This document shows positions 33,455-45,450 of a DNA stretch of 64,000 bases, piece after piece. A program made the translations under genes and the position numbers. This DNA comes from Takakia lepidozioides (taxonomy: Eukaryota; Streptophyta; Takakiopsida; Takakiales; Takakiaceae), in contig CM060734.1 of NCBI GenBank assembly GCA_030704615.1, positions 27,730,042 through 27,794,041 of the forward strand. The letters run 5' to 3'. The notes under the pieces were generated by a model. The model did no database searches. It was not told the origin of the DNA and worked only from the letters and a program-made list of their open reading frames with translations. Every line of letters begins with the position of its first letter. The first letter of the stretch is position 1.

Positions 33455-34378
33455 TAAATATGGTGCGAGCTACATATGTACTTTGTACACTAAGATAAGA
33501 AGAAGAGCTGTGAAACACCAAAAAAATGGTATTTCCATAATGTACACAATGTCCCGTTCTTTGATAGCCTTCCAGCAAAATAATAGAGAATTGTCTCATG
33601 TCCACTGTCATACCAGTGTTTCATTAGGCCAACGAAGTTGGGTACTTCCATCTGTATAGTGAGTAAAATATGCCGACCTTTTGAATAGGCTGAAATTCCA
33701 GCAAAGTTGGATACCATAGTCTATGTAGTTAGTAGAATAAGCTACCTTATGAATGCTCAATGATAACGAAGCAAAGAAGTTGCATTTGTGGAGAGAAGTA
33801 ACCCACCAAACTGGCATGAAGCTCAAGAAAACCTAAAATCAACTAGTGATGGCAATGGATGGCTTATCAGACTTTGTCTTCAGCCTGACTGTCTCTCATA
33901 AGGTTATCAGCACTCTAAAGCAATTTCAGCCGCTGCAATCTACATATTGATTGTTTAGTGGCAGAAGGGAACAGCTCAAAGGACCCACCACAAGCTCGTC
34001 ATCAATGTGAAAAAAATAATTGTTGCCGCTGCCGCTGCTTCCAGTTGACCATCTACCCACGCAAGTTTTTTGTAGCTATCGATTCATAGGGAATCATATC
34101 ATAGGTAATCTTGTGCTTTGGCCTTCTCGGATGAATCTACACCCACAACAATGCCACACTAACACATACATGTTGCCAAGACATTGTTGTGTCGTTGCCG
34201 CTCCTTCCATCTACCCGCAGGTTCCTTGTAGTCATTGATTCACATGGAATGCAATAGACTATGCGCGCTCTACGTCTGCACCTAAATTCTAAAATCTATA
34301 AGTTAAATGTAAATTATTTTGGCATTAGTTGCTAGTTGGACGGCGTGCCATATTCACGAAGTCGAGTCACGGAGGCCG
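33455..34378. other. Spacer, no gene seen
   Basis: Only short ORFs. A loosely repeated pair around TTGTTGCCGCTGCCGCTGC (34020) and GTCGTTGCCGCTCC (34190) may be a degenerate duplication. Confidence 0.35.
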
Positions 34379-34817
34379 CCACCGTGGCGGAGACGGCTCA
34401 CAGAGTCTATCGCCATTAGTGGTGACGGGCTCCATGGGTCGTCACCGTCACGGCGACGGACTATGGAATATGGAATTCTTTGGGCGGGGACTGAGATGCT
34501 CATGGAGCCTGCCACCATGATTGGTAATGGGCTCCGTGCACCTTCACCGTCCACGGTGACGGACGCCTTGAGCCGTCTCCGTGGGTTTGGTGAAACTATC
34601 CACTAATGTCGGGAAAAGAAATATATTCGACTTTTCAGCTGCCTGGCGACACCAACTTTTCTGATTTTTTTTTATTACAAATAATATGATGTACTATATG
34701 GAACACTATTTCGACGATGATGGGCACGGTGTCTCGGTGTCCGTCACCGTGGACGGTGACGACCCATGGAGCCCGTCACAACTAACAGCGACGGACTTCG
34801 TGAGCTGTCTCCGCCAC
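34379..34817. repeat. Inverted repeat rich in CACCGT/ACGGTG
   Basis: 34379-34461 and 34735-34817 are inverted copies (both contain GACGGGCTCCATGGGTCGTC in opposite orientation), with extra short palindromes CACCGTCCACGGTG inside. It looks like a non-autonomous DNA element with ~83-bp arms. Confidence 0.7.
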
Positions 34818-36171
34818 AGTGATTGCTTCCTAGGACCCCCTCTAAACCCAGTCCTCGATTATGGGGCCTGCTTCTCCCTCCTCTCAACCCTTGGCTCACG
34901 CTTAGAGGGCAAAGCGTGAGCCCAGCTCCTGGGCTCGCGCGGCTGGGCTCACCTTTGACCACGGCGACAACTTTGAAATCTTACATGTCTCCAAGCCCAA
35001 CCCCGAAACTACATTCGGGTTCCTCAATCTAGCCATAGAGGATACGCGTACCCGTGTCATGGAAATGGGCCTAAGGATCGATAACGTCCTCATTAAACCT
35101 CAAGTGCAGATCCAAAAGAAGAGCAGATCGGGGGCCAAGATAAGACCAGTCTCCGTGAATGTGGCACAACTACCAAGTAATGCCAAAAATAATTTTCATT
35201 TAACTTATAGATTTTAAAGATTCATTTTTCTGTTGCCTAGTTACATGAGAATTACTGCACAATGGGAACACAAGGAAAATAAAACAGTTCAATTTGACAA
35301 CAAGCTCAAAGTCTTTTGCAAAAATGCATCAAGGTGCAGATGCAGAGCTTTCAGACTATACTGGATTCCCTGTGGAGCGATAGCTACAAGGTAGATGGAA
35401 GTAGAATACCCTCCTGTGGCACAAAGCTGCCAGATCTGCTAATGCTAACATAACATAAGCTTGACCACTGTGCATGGGAATTGCGGTGCAGTGGCAGCGA
35501 CACAACAGTGTCTCGTCAGCATGTATGTTTAGTGCGGGAGCATTGTGGATGCACACGAAGTAATCAACAAAATGTCTAAACGAGATTTGATCACGTGGCA
35601 TTCAGGTCTCAAAGAGGCCCTGTAACAGGTAGAAAGGATGAGCGCAGAGCAAGCTGCATGTGCACTCGAGATTTAGAATCCAAGTTTTAGGTCACGTTGT
35701 GAAAGTCAGCTGTGGAGTGTCATTTTTTTGTTGTGAATTGCTCTTACTCCCGAGTTCCTCTTTTTGACTTTGTTTCTTTACAAGGAATGCCTGATGCTAT
35801 GTGAGAGCACACACATATACACAGAACTGTGTCTTGTAAGCATACTGGCAAACAGAGAGGTATTGACTTGTCTGGCCCTAGGCCCATGTACAGCAAATGG
35901 GGCAGGGGTAGGGCATGGAGGCAGGGAGGGAAAAGAACATAATTTAGGCGATCACCATACAGAATTGGGACCCATCTTCTCCATTCATGTGATTCAGCTT
36001 CCTTGAAGCATTTATTTGATCCAAACACTACCAAGATGTATACCAAAGGTAGGTCAGATTTTTGGGCACTACTGAAGACATGGACAGCCAGGAAAGTGAA
36101 AATGAGAGAAAATTCCTGGAGAGAAATTGTGTTTTTTCATAGCATGGAATTTTCTGTGACTTCCATTGCAG
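34818..36171. other. No recognised gene
   Basis: Short ORFs only. The region ends at a good 3' splice site that opens the B3 fragment. Confidence 0.35.
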
Positions 36172-36404
36172 TCAATACGGATGGTATTTGCAAATCCATG
36201 CAGGCTACCCCGCAGGCTTGTGAGGGTCTCTCTCGCAGACTCTACTGGCCAATCATGGACTATCGCCCGGGCTGGGCACTGCAAGAGTGGACGTACCTTG
36301 AGAGGCGGCTGGAAGAAATTTGCATCCCATCACTACATGGAGGAGGGGGATGTCTGTGAAGTTTGAGCTCATCACCCCTAAAAAGCTGGCCTCTTGGTTT
36401 TCCC
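36172..36404 (+). pseudogene. B3 DNA-binding-domain fragment
   Basis: B3 domains are plant-specific DNA-binding folds (ARF, ABI3/VP1, RAV and REM families). After a polypyrimidine-AG acceptor (36171) the frame reads VRVSLADSTGQSWTI, then GGWKKFASHHYMEEGDVC, the typical second half of the domain. A one-base frame change then gives KFELITPKKL, matching the usual vFELI continuation. The first half of the domain and all other exons are absent, so this is a captured or decayed fragment. It lies just 5' of methyltransferase-like copy B on the same strand; no link between them is proven. Confidence 0.72.
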
Positions 36405-36574
36405 AGTTGAAAACCGGAATACTATGACGGATCCACTGATCCACGGACTACCTGGCACTGATCCACTGACTTGCTAAACTGAACTTTGGTTGGCTGTTAT
36501 AAGTTGCAAGTATTCTAGGTTAAATCAGCTATGTCTCCCATGAAAGCATGTGATTAGCATACGCATTTAATGAG

Positions 36575-39500
36575 GGTGGGTGGGTTGGCAGGAAAATCAG
36601 ATGGTTGGAGATCTGGAATTCGGATCCTCTAGTGAGGGATACAAACATGTTCCCAACCCCAGAGAGGGACTCGAAAACACAAGCAATCAAACCTGTGAGC
36701 GACCACACATTTGTCTAGTGGCTTCACAAAGCAACATTCTAGAGCCAGGTGAGGCTGTTGGAAAACCATTCTCAGCTGAGTCATTGTTTTCTTGTTCTCT
36801 CTTCACTTCTCATTACCTTCTTCTTGCACCTGGAAAAACGAGCGGTGGCAGCACTGGGAGAGTCAATGAAAGACTACAAAATCACCATGGCCCAGCCCCG
36901 AATCACGCTGGAGTCCTATATCAGGAGATGGAAGGGGGCTGTGTGGAACAACTGCTTCTTCAGGGAGTTTGAAAGGGACAAAGGGATTATGAGGTCGAAC
37001 TAATTCAAAAACCAGTACAATAGTGAGCAAGCAATGAAGCGAGTCTTGTACATGTACAGACCCCGCAATATGCAGTGGATTGAAAGGTTGTGTCAACGCA
37101 AGGTTGATTGTTGGTTGCCCTGGACAAGATTTCGTTTCATTTCATCTCAATTGAATAGGAACTTGGTCTAACGTGAGGCAGTTTTGATTTCACTTTATGT
37201 TTTCTCTTATCAACCTTGCATCAACGCAAGGTTGGATTCCGGTTGCCTTGGTGAGTATTTCATGATATTATTTCATGTGAACTTGAATGAATTTGTACTT
37301 CGTTTCCTGTGAAGCTAGTGTGACTTCACATCTATGGTGCCGCCAATCAACGTTGCGTCAATGCAAGGTTGATTGCGGCTGTGGAATTTCCATGCGAGGG
37401 TCTATTTTCATGAAAGGTGTAGATGCAGGGTAGTTGTAGGTTGTAGCTTCAGGGTTCGTTTCTAGGTGACCGTTTGCTTTGATAGGTGTGTTTGTAAGCA
37501 GTAATCAACCTTGCATCAACGCAAGGTTGAATCTGGCTGAGAACTGATCGTTTCAGGGGTTATTTTCCAGCTTTCAGTACATTCGTTTACAGGCTCAAAT
37601 GTATCTTGCGTCAACGCAAGGTTGTTTACCGTTTGGCTGTGTATGTATTTGCACAGATTAGACTTCACATTTGTGGTGCCGCCAATCAACCTTGCGTCAA
37701 CACAAGGTTGATTGCGGGTGTGGAATTTCCATGCGAGGGTTTGTGGTCATGGAGTTATAGGTCAGATGTAGGGTTCGTTTCCAGGTGAACGTTTGTTTTT
37801 CTAAGTGTGTTTCTAAGCACTAATCAACCTTGTGTCAACGCAAGGTTGATTCTGGCTGAGAAATGATCGTTTCAGGGATTTATTTTCAGCTTTCAGTATA
37901 TTCGTTTACACTCTCAAATGTACCTTGTTGACACACAAGGTTTGTTTACCGTTAGGCTGAGTGTGTTTTTGCACAGGTTAGACCTCTCCTGTGGTCAACC
38001 CTTGTGCTGCAGAGGTGTTTGTATTTACTTGTTTTGGAATGATCATCTGTGTTTTTGGGGTGTGTGGTTCAGGTACATGTATCATGTCCTCATTCCGGGA
38101 AAGTACCTGAGCGATGACCCTGACTTCATCTACACATGGGCGGACCCCTCAAATGAGAAGACAATGTATACGGCTGGAATTGCCAAAGACTAGAGTAGGG
38201 CGCACTTCAGAGACTACGGGTGGTACCTTGATCTGCCCAAACAAGACACACTATTCGATGAGGTGGTGTTGAGGAACCTGAACGACAACGCCGCGGCACT
38301 TGCCCCGCGCACTGTCAAAGACATTCAGGAGAGAATCATTCAAGCTCTGAACGCAAAAGAGCCTGAGACATCGTCCACTCCAAAACGGAAGGGGAAGAAT
38401 GCAGGGGAGGGGAAGGGGAAGGGGAAGGGGAAGGGGAAGAATGCAACTGGGCAGGAACAGGTGGCGCAGCAGCCTGCTGACCAGCAGCCTTCTCCGACAC
38501 AAAAGGAGAAGAGAACCCCAAAAACGAAGGAACAGCCTTTCGAGGCGAGAGAGCATCCTTCTCGGGTTTTGGGTCAGTACCAGAGCAAGGTGGTGGATGA
38601 AAGCTTCTTGGCAATGATGGAATCCAGAAAGTCCACATTCAAAGGGGAGAAATCAAAAGCATGGGACGTCCTGGTTTCTTTCTTGACCCAGGTAACCACA
38701 CATCTCTTTACTATTGCTTAAATGTTTTGGTTTTACCAATGGTTTCGATTTTGAGGCTACCTTTGACACTTTGTTTTGTTTTGTGGCCCAGGTCACAAAA
38801 AGGCCTGAGTGGGTGAATGGAAGCCAGCAGGCGTACGCGACTGACCTTGTGGTGCTTGACATTCCGGACGGTTTTCCTGTCCCTGATGTTGTCCCTTCAA
38901 ATGCAACCCCTACCTGGAACAAATCAGATGTCTGTTTCTGGCAATGGGTTTTCTCGTTCAGTAACAAATTCCTTTCTGACGCAGGGGCTCTCCTTCTCAT
39001 GCAGGCAAAGGACATGTTGGCACGCAGAACTCTTTTCAGCTACATGAAATCTTCCGGGTTTCGAGTCATCAAAACTTGGACATGCATCAACACCCTACCT
39101 CTGACAAAGGGAGAGTTCCCAGGGCAGAGGGTGAGTTGTTCTCTAACAATGACACTTTTGGTGTTTTCACTGATCCATTCAAATATTTGGGTTTTACTTC
39201 TAAAACTGACTCTCTGGGGTTTTCTGGCAGACTTGGGTGTTCGAGGCTTTGTGCTTGGTGAGGTTGCGTAAGGACACCCTTCCTCCTGGGATTCTTGAGT
39301 TCCAGTTGAGGGACCTTGCAGCTCACATCGACCCCACCTGTGAACCTGTGGAGGACGATGTGGTCTTCAATTACGTGGACTCCGGGCGCACTTTGAAAAG
39401 GTCGAATAGTGTCCTTTGGAGAGGTGCTCAGGGGAAATCCCCAGTTTTCATGCAGACTCTGGTGGAGACATGCAGCCGGCACGGTGGGCGGGTGGTGGAC

Positions 39501-40190
39501 TTGTCTATGGGCACAGGTGGGGCTCTAAACTTGTTTCTGAAATCTGAACTATGAGAGCTTCAATTTGTTTTTGTGGACCCTGTTTCACCTTTTCGTTAAT
39601 GTTGGGTTTGCAGGAGCATCTTTCCATGCCTGCAAAAGCGCCGATAGGCACTTCTTTGGCATGGAGGGGGATGCAAAGCTCTTTTCTAGTGAGCTTGAAC
39701 AACTTGCATCAGGCTCAACATCAGCCCCCCGCATGGAGGCAGTTTTCGAGGAGGCCAACGTTCCTAACAAAGATCTGGACGTGGACTCTGATTTTGAGTG
39801 TGAGTAAGTTGTGTTTGTTGTCATGCAATCGGGTATTGCATTTTGAACATTGCTTCTTTCCCACCGTGATTCCAATGATTCCTTCAATTACAAATCTCGC
39901 AATTGTGACTTCTAATACGATTCCGGTTGGTCCGTTTCAGAGTGCAGCATCAATCATCGGCGACATCCTTTGGTTTCCAAGGATACAACTTGACTCCAAG
40001 TCCGCTCCGTGGTTACCACTTGCGGCATGTTTACGCGGAGGCATGCGCACGTGTGTTGTCCCAGCAATCGGCCTTTTCGCCTCTCTACGGGGGGCTTGGC
40101 AGAAAACAACGTGGCAGTCAGGCTAGCGTATATGTAGATGACATTGCTACCGTGTCTGGAAGTAGTTCCAATGGAACCTCGGGTAGTTGA
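36575..40190 (+). pseudogene. Methyltransferase-like multi-exon gene, copy B (5'-truncated)
   Basis: Exons: 36575-~36691 (KIRWLEIWNSDPLVRDT), ~36838-37053, 38073-38691, 38792-39130, 39231-39516, 39614-~39803, 39941-40190. Each donor and acceptor from 38692 on is a clean GT...AG and keeps frame. Order of motifs: ATDLVVLDIPDGF (motif IV position, DPPY replaced), SDAGALLLMQAKDML, WTCINTLPL, then GAQGKSPVFMQTLVETC and AdoMet motif I RVVDLSMGTGASFHA with DRHFFGMEGD. A Lys/Gly-rich linker follows the YLDLPKQD region. Two nonsense codons (TAA near 37001, TAG at 38191-38193, where copy C has Glu and Trp) and a CAG to CAC acceptor near 36837 argue for decay. The last exon ends in a Ser/Gly-rich tail. 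Confidence 0.8.
37054..38072 (+). repeat. Intron of copy B packed with family 2 palindromes
   Basis: Eight copies of CAACCTTGCG-N4-CGCAAGGTTG or decayed forms start near 37083 (partial), 37211, 37348, 37506, 37601, 37687, 37825 and 37919 (decayed). The centre is TCAA in all but the most decayed. All full copies except 37601 have lost a CpG as TG or CA (TTGCATC, CAATGC, CAACAC, TTGTGTC). Flanks repeat too (GGTGCCGCCAAT, TTCATTCGTTTAC-like words), so some copies spread by local duplication. Confidence 0.9.
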
Positions 40191-40379
40191 TGGGGTTGGT
40201 GGAGACTAGCTTAATAAATGGTGTTTTGCATTACAAGTGTTGCCACCCTGTTCTGCTACCATGTTTTTACACATACCGCAAAGCAGCTTTAGGGATTTCC
40301 TGGTGTATGTCTGGAGATTGCCAATCATTGAAAAGTGGATGTACATTGGGGGGAAGGAACTTCATTAAAACATGGGATT

Positions 40380-40800
40380 GCTAGTCCGTGAGCGGGAAGA
40401 TGCGTGAGCGAGAAGATGCCAATCCGTGAGCGGAAAGATACTCACGCCAGAGGGTGTAGGGGCCCACATCCGCGGACGGTGATAACCCAGGGGACCTATT
40501 CCCGTGGGAACGAGTGAAAATGTAATGCGTACCTGGATGTGAAGCTGGATGAACGTTGGATGAATGGTGGATGGATGAAAAATATTGGATGGATGATGGA
40601 TGAATGTTGGTTGGATGTTACATGCATGATGGCTGAGTGTGGGGCGAATGATGGATGATATATGCTGGAACACTGGATGAATGACGGAGTGACAAATTTG
40701 GAATGGTAGAATTTCGGATAGTTGATGGATGGACATATGTTTTGGATGCATGAACAATTTACGTGCGTATGTGTAAAGACTGGAAGTATTGTGGACCCAC
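40380..40800. repeat. GGATGAATG-rich low-complexity region
   Basis: A GTGAGCG(G/A)AAGAT triplet around 40386-40435, then many GGATGAATG/GGATGGATG words to about 40750. ORFs on the minus strand (His/Pro/Ser/Ile rich) are products of the repeat. Confidence 0.75.
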
Positions 40801-43044
40801 ACAGATTGTATGAATGGACTTGCAAGTGAAGATGAAAAATTTTATGTCCAGAAAATGTCTTATGTAGACAATGTTGGGAAGGGAGGCACGCAGTTGACGC
40901 AAGAGAAGCAATCTCCTCACAGTTGATTCCCTAGATATTCCTAAACAGGTGGAACCAATCAGAAAATGTCTATGCACTGGAACTGGTGGTAGCACCGGAC
41001 TCCGATGCACTAATGTCCATAAAGATCCTAGCCCTGTTGTCCACCTTTTCTACACGATTGAAGCAAACTAGAGGGGGAGAGTCGCAGAGAGTAAACTTCC
41101 TAGCGGCAGCCTCCGCATAGCATGGCAACTGTAGGGGGGCAGGTAGGCTCGGGAAAAATTCCGGGATAGCAAAGAAAAGGATGCTTCTCCTCGTTTTTGG
41201 TGTCCTGCAAAGATTCCCAAAGTTGCAAGACCAATAAGCAGAAAGACAGGACCGCGGAAGGGAAATGCTTTGTGACAAAAATGAAGGTCTCAATAATGAA
41301 AAATCCGACATGTCATCCAAAACAAACCGGACTTACGTACACTCAAAGTCGGAGTCCACGTCGAGGTCTTCATCTGGAAGTTCCCGCTCGTCGAAAACTG
41401 TTTCTTTGTGTGGGGCTGATGTTGAGCCGGAGGTGAGTTGTTGAATCTCGCATAAAAACAGCTCCGCATCCCCTCCATGCCGAAGAAGTGTCTACCGGCG
41501 CTCTTACAGGCATGGAATGTTGCACCTGAAAATGCATAGAACGAATGGTTAAAAAACCACGAATCATTACAAAATTCAAGATCATAGATAAGGTAGAGCA
41601 GGAGACTTGATAGGGCACACCTGTTCCCAAAGACAAGTCCACCACCCGCCCCCCATACCGGCTGCAAGTCTCCACCAGAGTCTGCATGAATGTTGGAGAT
41701 TTCTCCCGAGCACCTCTCCAAGGGACACCATTTGTCCTTTTCAAGGTCCGCCCGGAGTCCACGTAATTGTACAAGACATCGTCCCCCACAGGCTCGCAGG
41801 TGGGGTTGATGTGTGCTGCAAGGTCTCTCAACTGGAACTCCGCAATACCAGGAGGGAGGGTGTCCTTTTGTATCCTCACCAAGCATAAAGTCTTGAACAC
41901 CCGAGTCTGCATGCCCCCCCCCCCAAAAAATTCAGTTTTCGAACATGCTTAATGAACTCAACTGAATGAAATTACAAGAAGAGGCAGTCCACCATCCTGA
42001 ACTCACCCTCTGTCTTGGGAACTCTCCCTTGGAAAGTGGAAGAGTGTTGATACATGTCCATGTTTTTATGACCTTAAATCCGGAAGCCTTCATGTAACTG
42101 AAAAGGGTTCTGCGCGCCAGCATGTCTTTTGCCTGCAAAAGAAGAAGTGCTCCTGCATCAGACAAAATTTGTTGCTGAAGGAAAAAACCCACTGCCAGAA
42201 AAAGGCATCTGACTTGTTCCACGATGGCGTTGTGTTGGATGGGAGAACATCCGGCACAGGCAAACCATCTGGAATGCCCAGGACCACCAGGTCTGTTGCG
42301 TACGCTTGCTTGCTTCCATTCACCCATTCAGGATTTTGGTGACCTGTTTCACATAACAAAAACAGTAGACTAATTAGGAGCATAACACAATCTTGAACAA
42401 AGTGAAAAACACACCAGGCAAAGTTTTGTGTGGGCACCTTTGTGAGGAAAGAAACCAAGATGTCCCAAGTCTTCGATTTCTCTCCTTTGAATGTGGATTT
42501 TCAAGATTCCATCATTGCCAAGAAGCTCTCGTTAATCACCTCACTTTCAGACTGACCCAAAACCTGAGAAGGGTGCTCTCTGGCCTCGTAAGGCTGTTCT
42601 TTAGTTTTCGGAGTTCTCATGTCCTTGCGAGTTGGAGAGGGTTGACGCTCCGTGGTGTCCTGCATAGCCTATTCCTGCCCAGCCACAATCTTCCCCTTCC
42701 CCTTCCCATCACCTGCGCCCTTCCCTTTGCGTTTGGGAGTGCTACTTTTCTCCGGCTCCTTTACTGCGAGGGATTGAATTATTCTCTCTTGAATTTCCTT
42801 GTCACTGAGTGGTGCAAGAGCTGCTGCATTGTCATTGAAGTTGCGCATGACCACCTCCTCGAATGGTGTGTCCTGTTTAGGCAAGTCCAGGTACCAGCCA
42901 CAGTCTCTGAAGTGCGTCCTGCCCCAGTCCTTCGCAATTCCCGCAGTGTACATTGTCTTGTCCTTAGTGGGGTCCGCCCACATGAAAATGAAATCCGGCT
43001 CATCACTAAGGTACTTGCCGGGAATAAGGACATGGTATATATAC

Positions 43045-43713
43045 CTGGAAAACACACCCAAAAGAACAATTTCATGAAGGCCATAGTCCATCAGACACAA
43101 AGGAAGCAGGAAAAACACAGTACCTCGATCAACCTTGCGTTGACGCAAGGTTGTTTGAGCCATCCCAACGAATTGTCAAAACCAACAATGAAAACACAAA
43201 ATTGGTCTATTATGAGCAATGAACAACCTTGCGTCAACGCAAGGCTGAACAAAGCATTATAGTACAACTTAAATGTGTAGATAAAATCAAGCCTCAATTA
43301 ACCTTGCGTTAACGCAAGGTTGAAATGAGTCTGTAAAATGAATATTGAGAAGCAGAATTTGAAACGAAGAGACAATGGAGAAGAAAACAACGAACGGAAA
43401 ATGTACTTCTACATGCAGAGAAATCTCAAAAAATACTGTTCCACTGGACCTGCATCCAACCTTGCGTCAACGCAAGGTTGGGACATGCCTGGAGATGTAG
43501 CATACAACAAACAGGGATATGTTCATGAAGTGCAGAACCATCAGCCCGAATCAACCTTGCGTTGACGCAAGGTTAAATTGCGACTAAAAAAGGAACGACA
43601 GACGATCAGAATAGCCTCACATTGGCAGTCCCAAACCAACCTTGCAACAACGTAAGATTGATTCGAGGAAGAAAAATGCAACCACGAAAAACCACACTGA
43701 ACAAACATGATAC
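43045..43713 (-). repeat. Intron of copy C with family 2 palindromes
   Basis: Same intron position as 37054-38072 and 25089-25845. Six copies start at 43130, 43224, 43299, 43457, 43552 and 43637. Centres (plus strand): TTGA, TCAA, TTAA, TCAA, TTGA, AACA-like. The 43299 copy, with TTAA, is a complete palindrome over AACCTTGCGTTAACGCAAGG and beyond. Confidence 0.92.
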
Positions 43714-44514
43714 CTGTACAAGACTCGCTTCATAGCTTGCTCGCTATTGTACTGATTCTTGAACTCATTTGACCTGGAAATGCCTTTGTCTCTTTCAAAT
43801 TCCCTGAAGAAACAGTTGTTCCAAATTGCACCTTTCCATCTCCGAATGTATTGCTCAAGAGAGATTCTGGATGTTGTCATGGTGATTTTGTAGTTAGTCA
43901 AGGACTCTCCCAGTGTTGTCATAGCATGCTTCTCCAGCTGTCCCAACAAGGTAAATGTGAGGCTACGGAGCCAAACAACACGGAATTTTTATCACATTGG
44001 TTTTGGGGTCTTTCTCTGTTCTTGGAAACCCACACGTGTCCTTCACCAGAGGATCCGAGTTCCAAATCTCCAACCATCTGATTTTGGTTGCGGTGTCCAC
44101 CATTGAAATGGACAGGCGATGCAGTTTCTCTTGAGTCATTTTGGGTTTAGTTCCATACTTGTCGTAGTGCACTTTCACCTGCTCCAGGAACTCTGAGCCG
44201 AGACCGGGATCTGCAATGCGGATTTGTTTGTCAAACGCACTCAGCAGGTTCTTTCTGTGGTTATCCATCTCAAGTTTCCTTATGTCATTTCTGAGTGCTG
44301 GCCGGACAGCGGGCATCGATATCATTCTGCACAGTGGGATAAGGAGATCTCCACAAGGAATTTCCATTGACAGGATTACCTTTGAAGAGTTCACCTTCTG
44401 TCCCTCGATAACAGCCTCTGCTCTGTCTGCGTAATGTTCGTCATCGCCTTCTTCATCATCTTCATACTCTGCCTCTGCTCCGTCTCAGGTAGGTTCTTTC
44501 ATTTTCCTTTTCCT

Positions 44515-45450
44515 CTGCAAAAAACTGGAAGATCTATCAGTCACGAAGTCTGGTATTAAACACAATGACAGCAAAACATGCAGTGACATGGCCCAGCCGT
44601 GCGACAAATCAAAATGACACTGGACTGCAGCCCAAATCAACCTTGCGTTGATGCAAGGTTGTTTGTGGGGCTTGCAACGGTGGGAATGGAGGAAAATACA
44701 GACTTCGACAGGAGTCCCAGACTACCTTGCGTCAACGCAAGGTTGTTTGGTGACCTTCAAACGTTGAAAAAGTAGATGAAAACGACACTGGACTGCAGCC
44801 CAAATCAACCTTGCATTGATGCAAGGTTGTTTGTGGGGCTTGCAATGGTGGGAGTGTAGGAAAAAGAGGCATTGGCAGGACTCTCAAACTACCTTGCGTC
44901 AATGCAAGGTAGTTTGATGAGCTTCAACCGTTCAAAAAAAAAAGATCAAAATGACACTGGACTGCAGCCCAAATCAACCTTGCGTTGACGCAAGGTTGTT
45001 TGTGGGGCTGGCAACTGTGGGAGTGAAGGCAAAAAGAGACATTCGCAGGACTCTCAAACTACCTTGCGTCAACGCATGGTTTTTGATGAGCTTCAACCGT
45101 TCAAAAAAAGTACATCAAAAGGACACTGGACTGCAGCCCAAATCAACCTTGCGTTGTCGCAAGGTTGTTTGTGGGGCTTGCAACTGTGGGAGTGAAGGCA
45201 AAAACAGACATTGGCAGGACTCTCAAAACAACGCAAGGTTATTTTGTGAGATTCTAACGTCAAAAGAAAGGAGAACCATGACACTCAATTCGGACCGAAA
45301 TCAATCATTCAAAGGGCAGAGTTCGTTTCGGATGTCTGTGTCTGTCACCTGAATCAACCTTGCGTTGACGCAAGGTTGATTGGGATCTATCATACAGACT
45401 AAATCTCTTCTGTCGTTGAGAAACAAAGGCAAATGGAATGTCAAACATAC
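44515..45450 (-). repeat. Intron 1 of copy C: four 169-bp tandem units with paired palindromes
   Basis: Units start with CACTGGACTGCAGCCCAAA at 44618, 44786, 44955 and 45124 (spacing 168, 169, 169). Units 1-3 hold two palindromes: one with centre TTGA (44638, 44806, 44975, and TTGT at 45144) and one with centre TCAA (44723, 44890, 45060); in unit 4 the second is only a half copy. A further copy lies at 45355. The alternation TTGA then TCAA means successive palindromes sit in opposite orientation. Confidence 0.92.
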
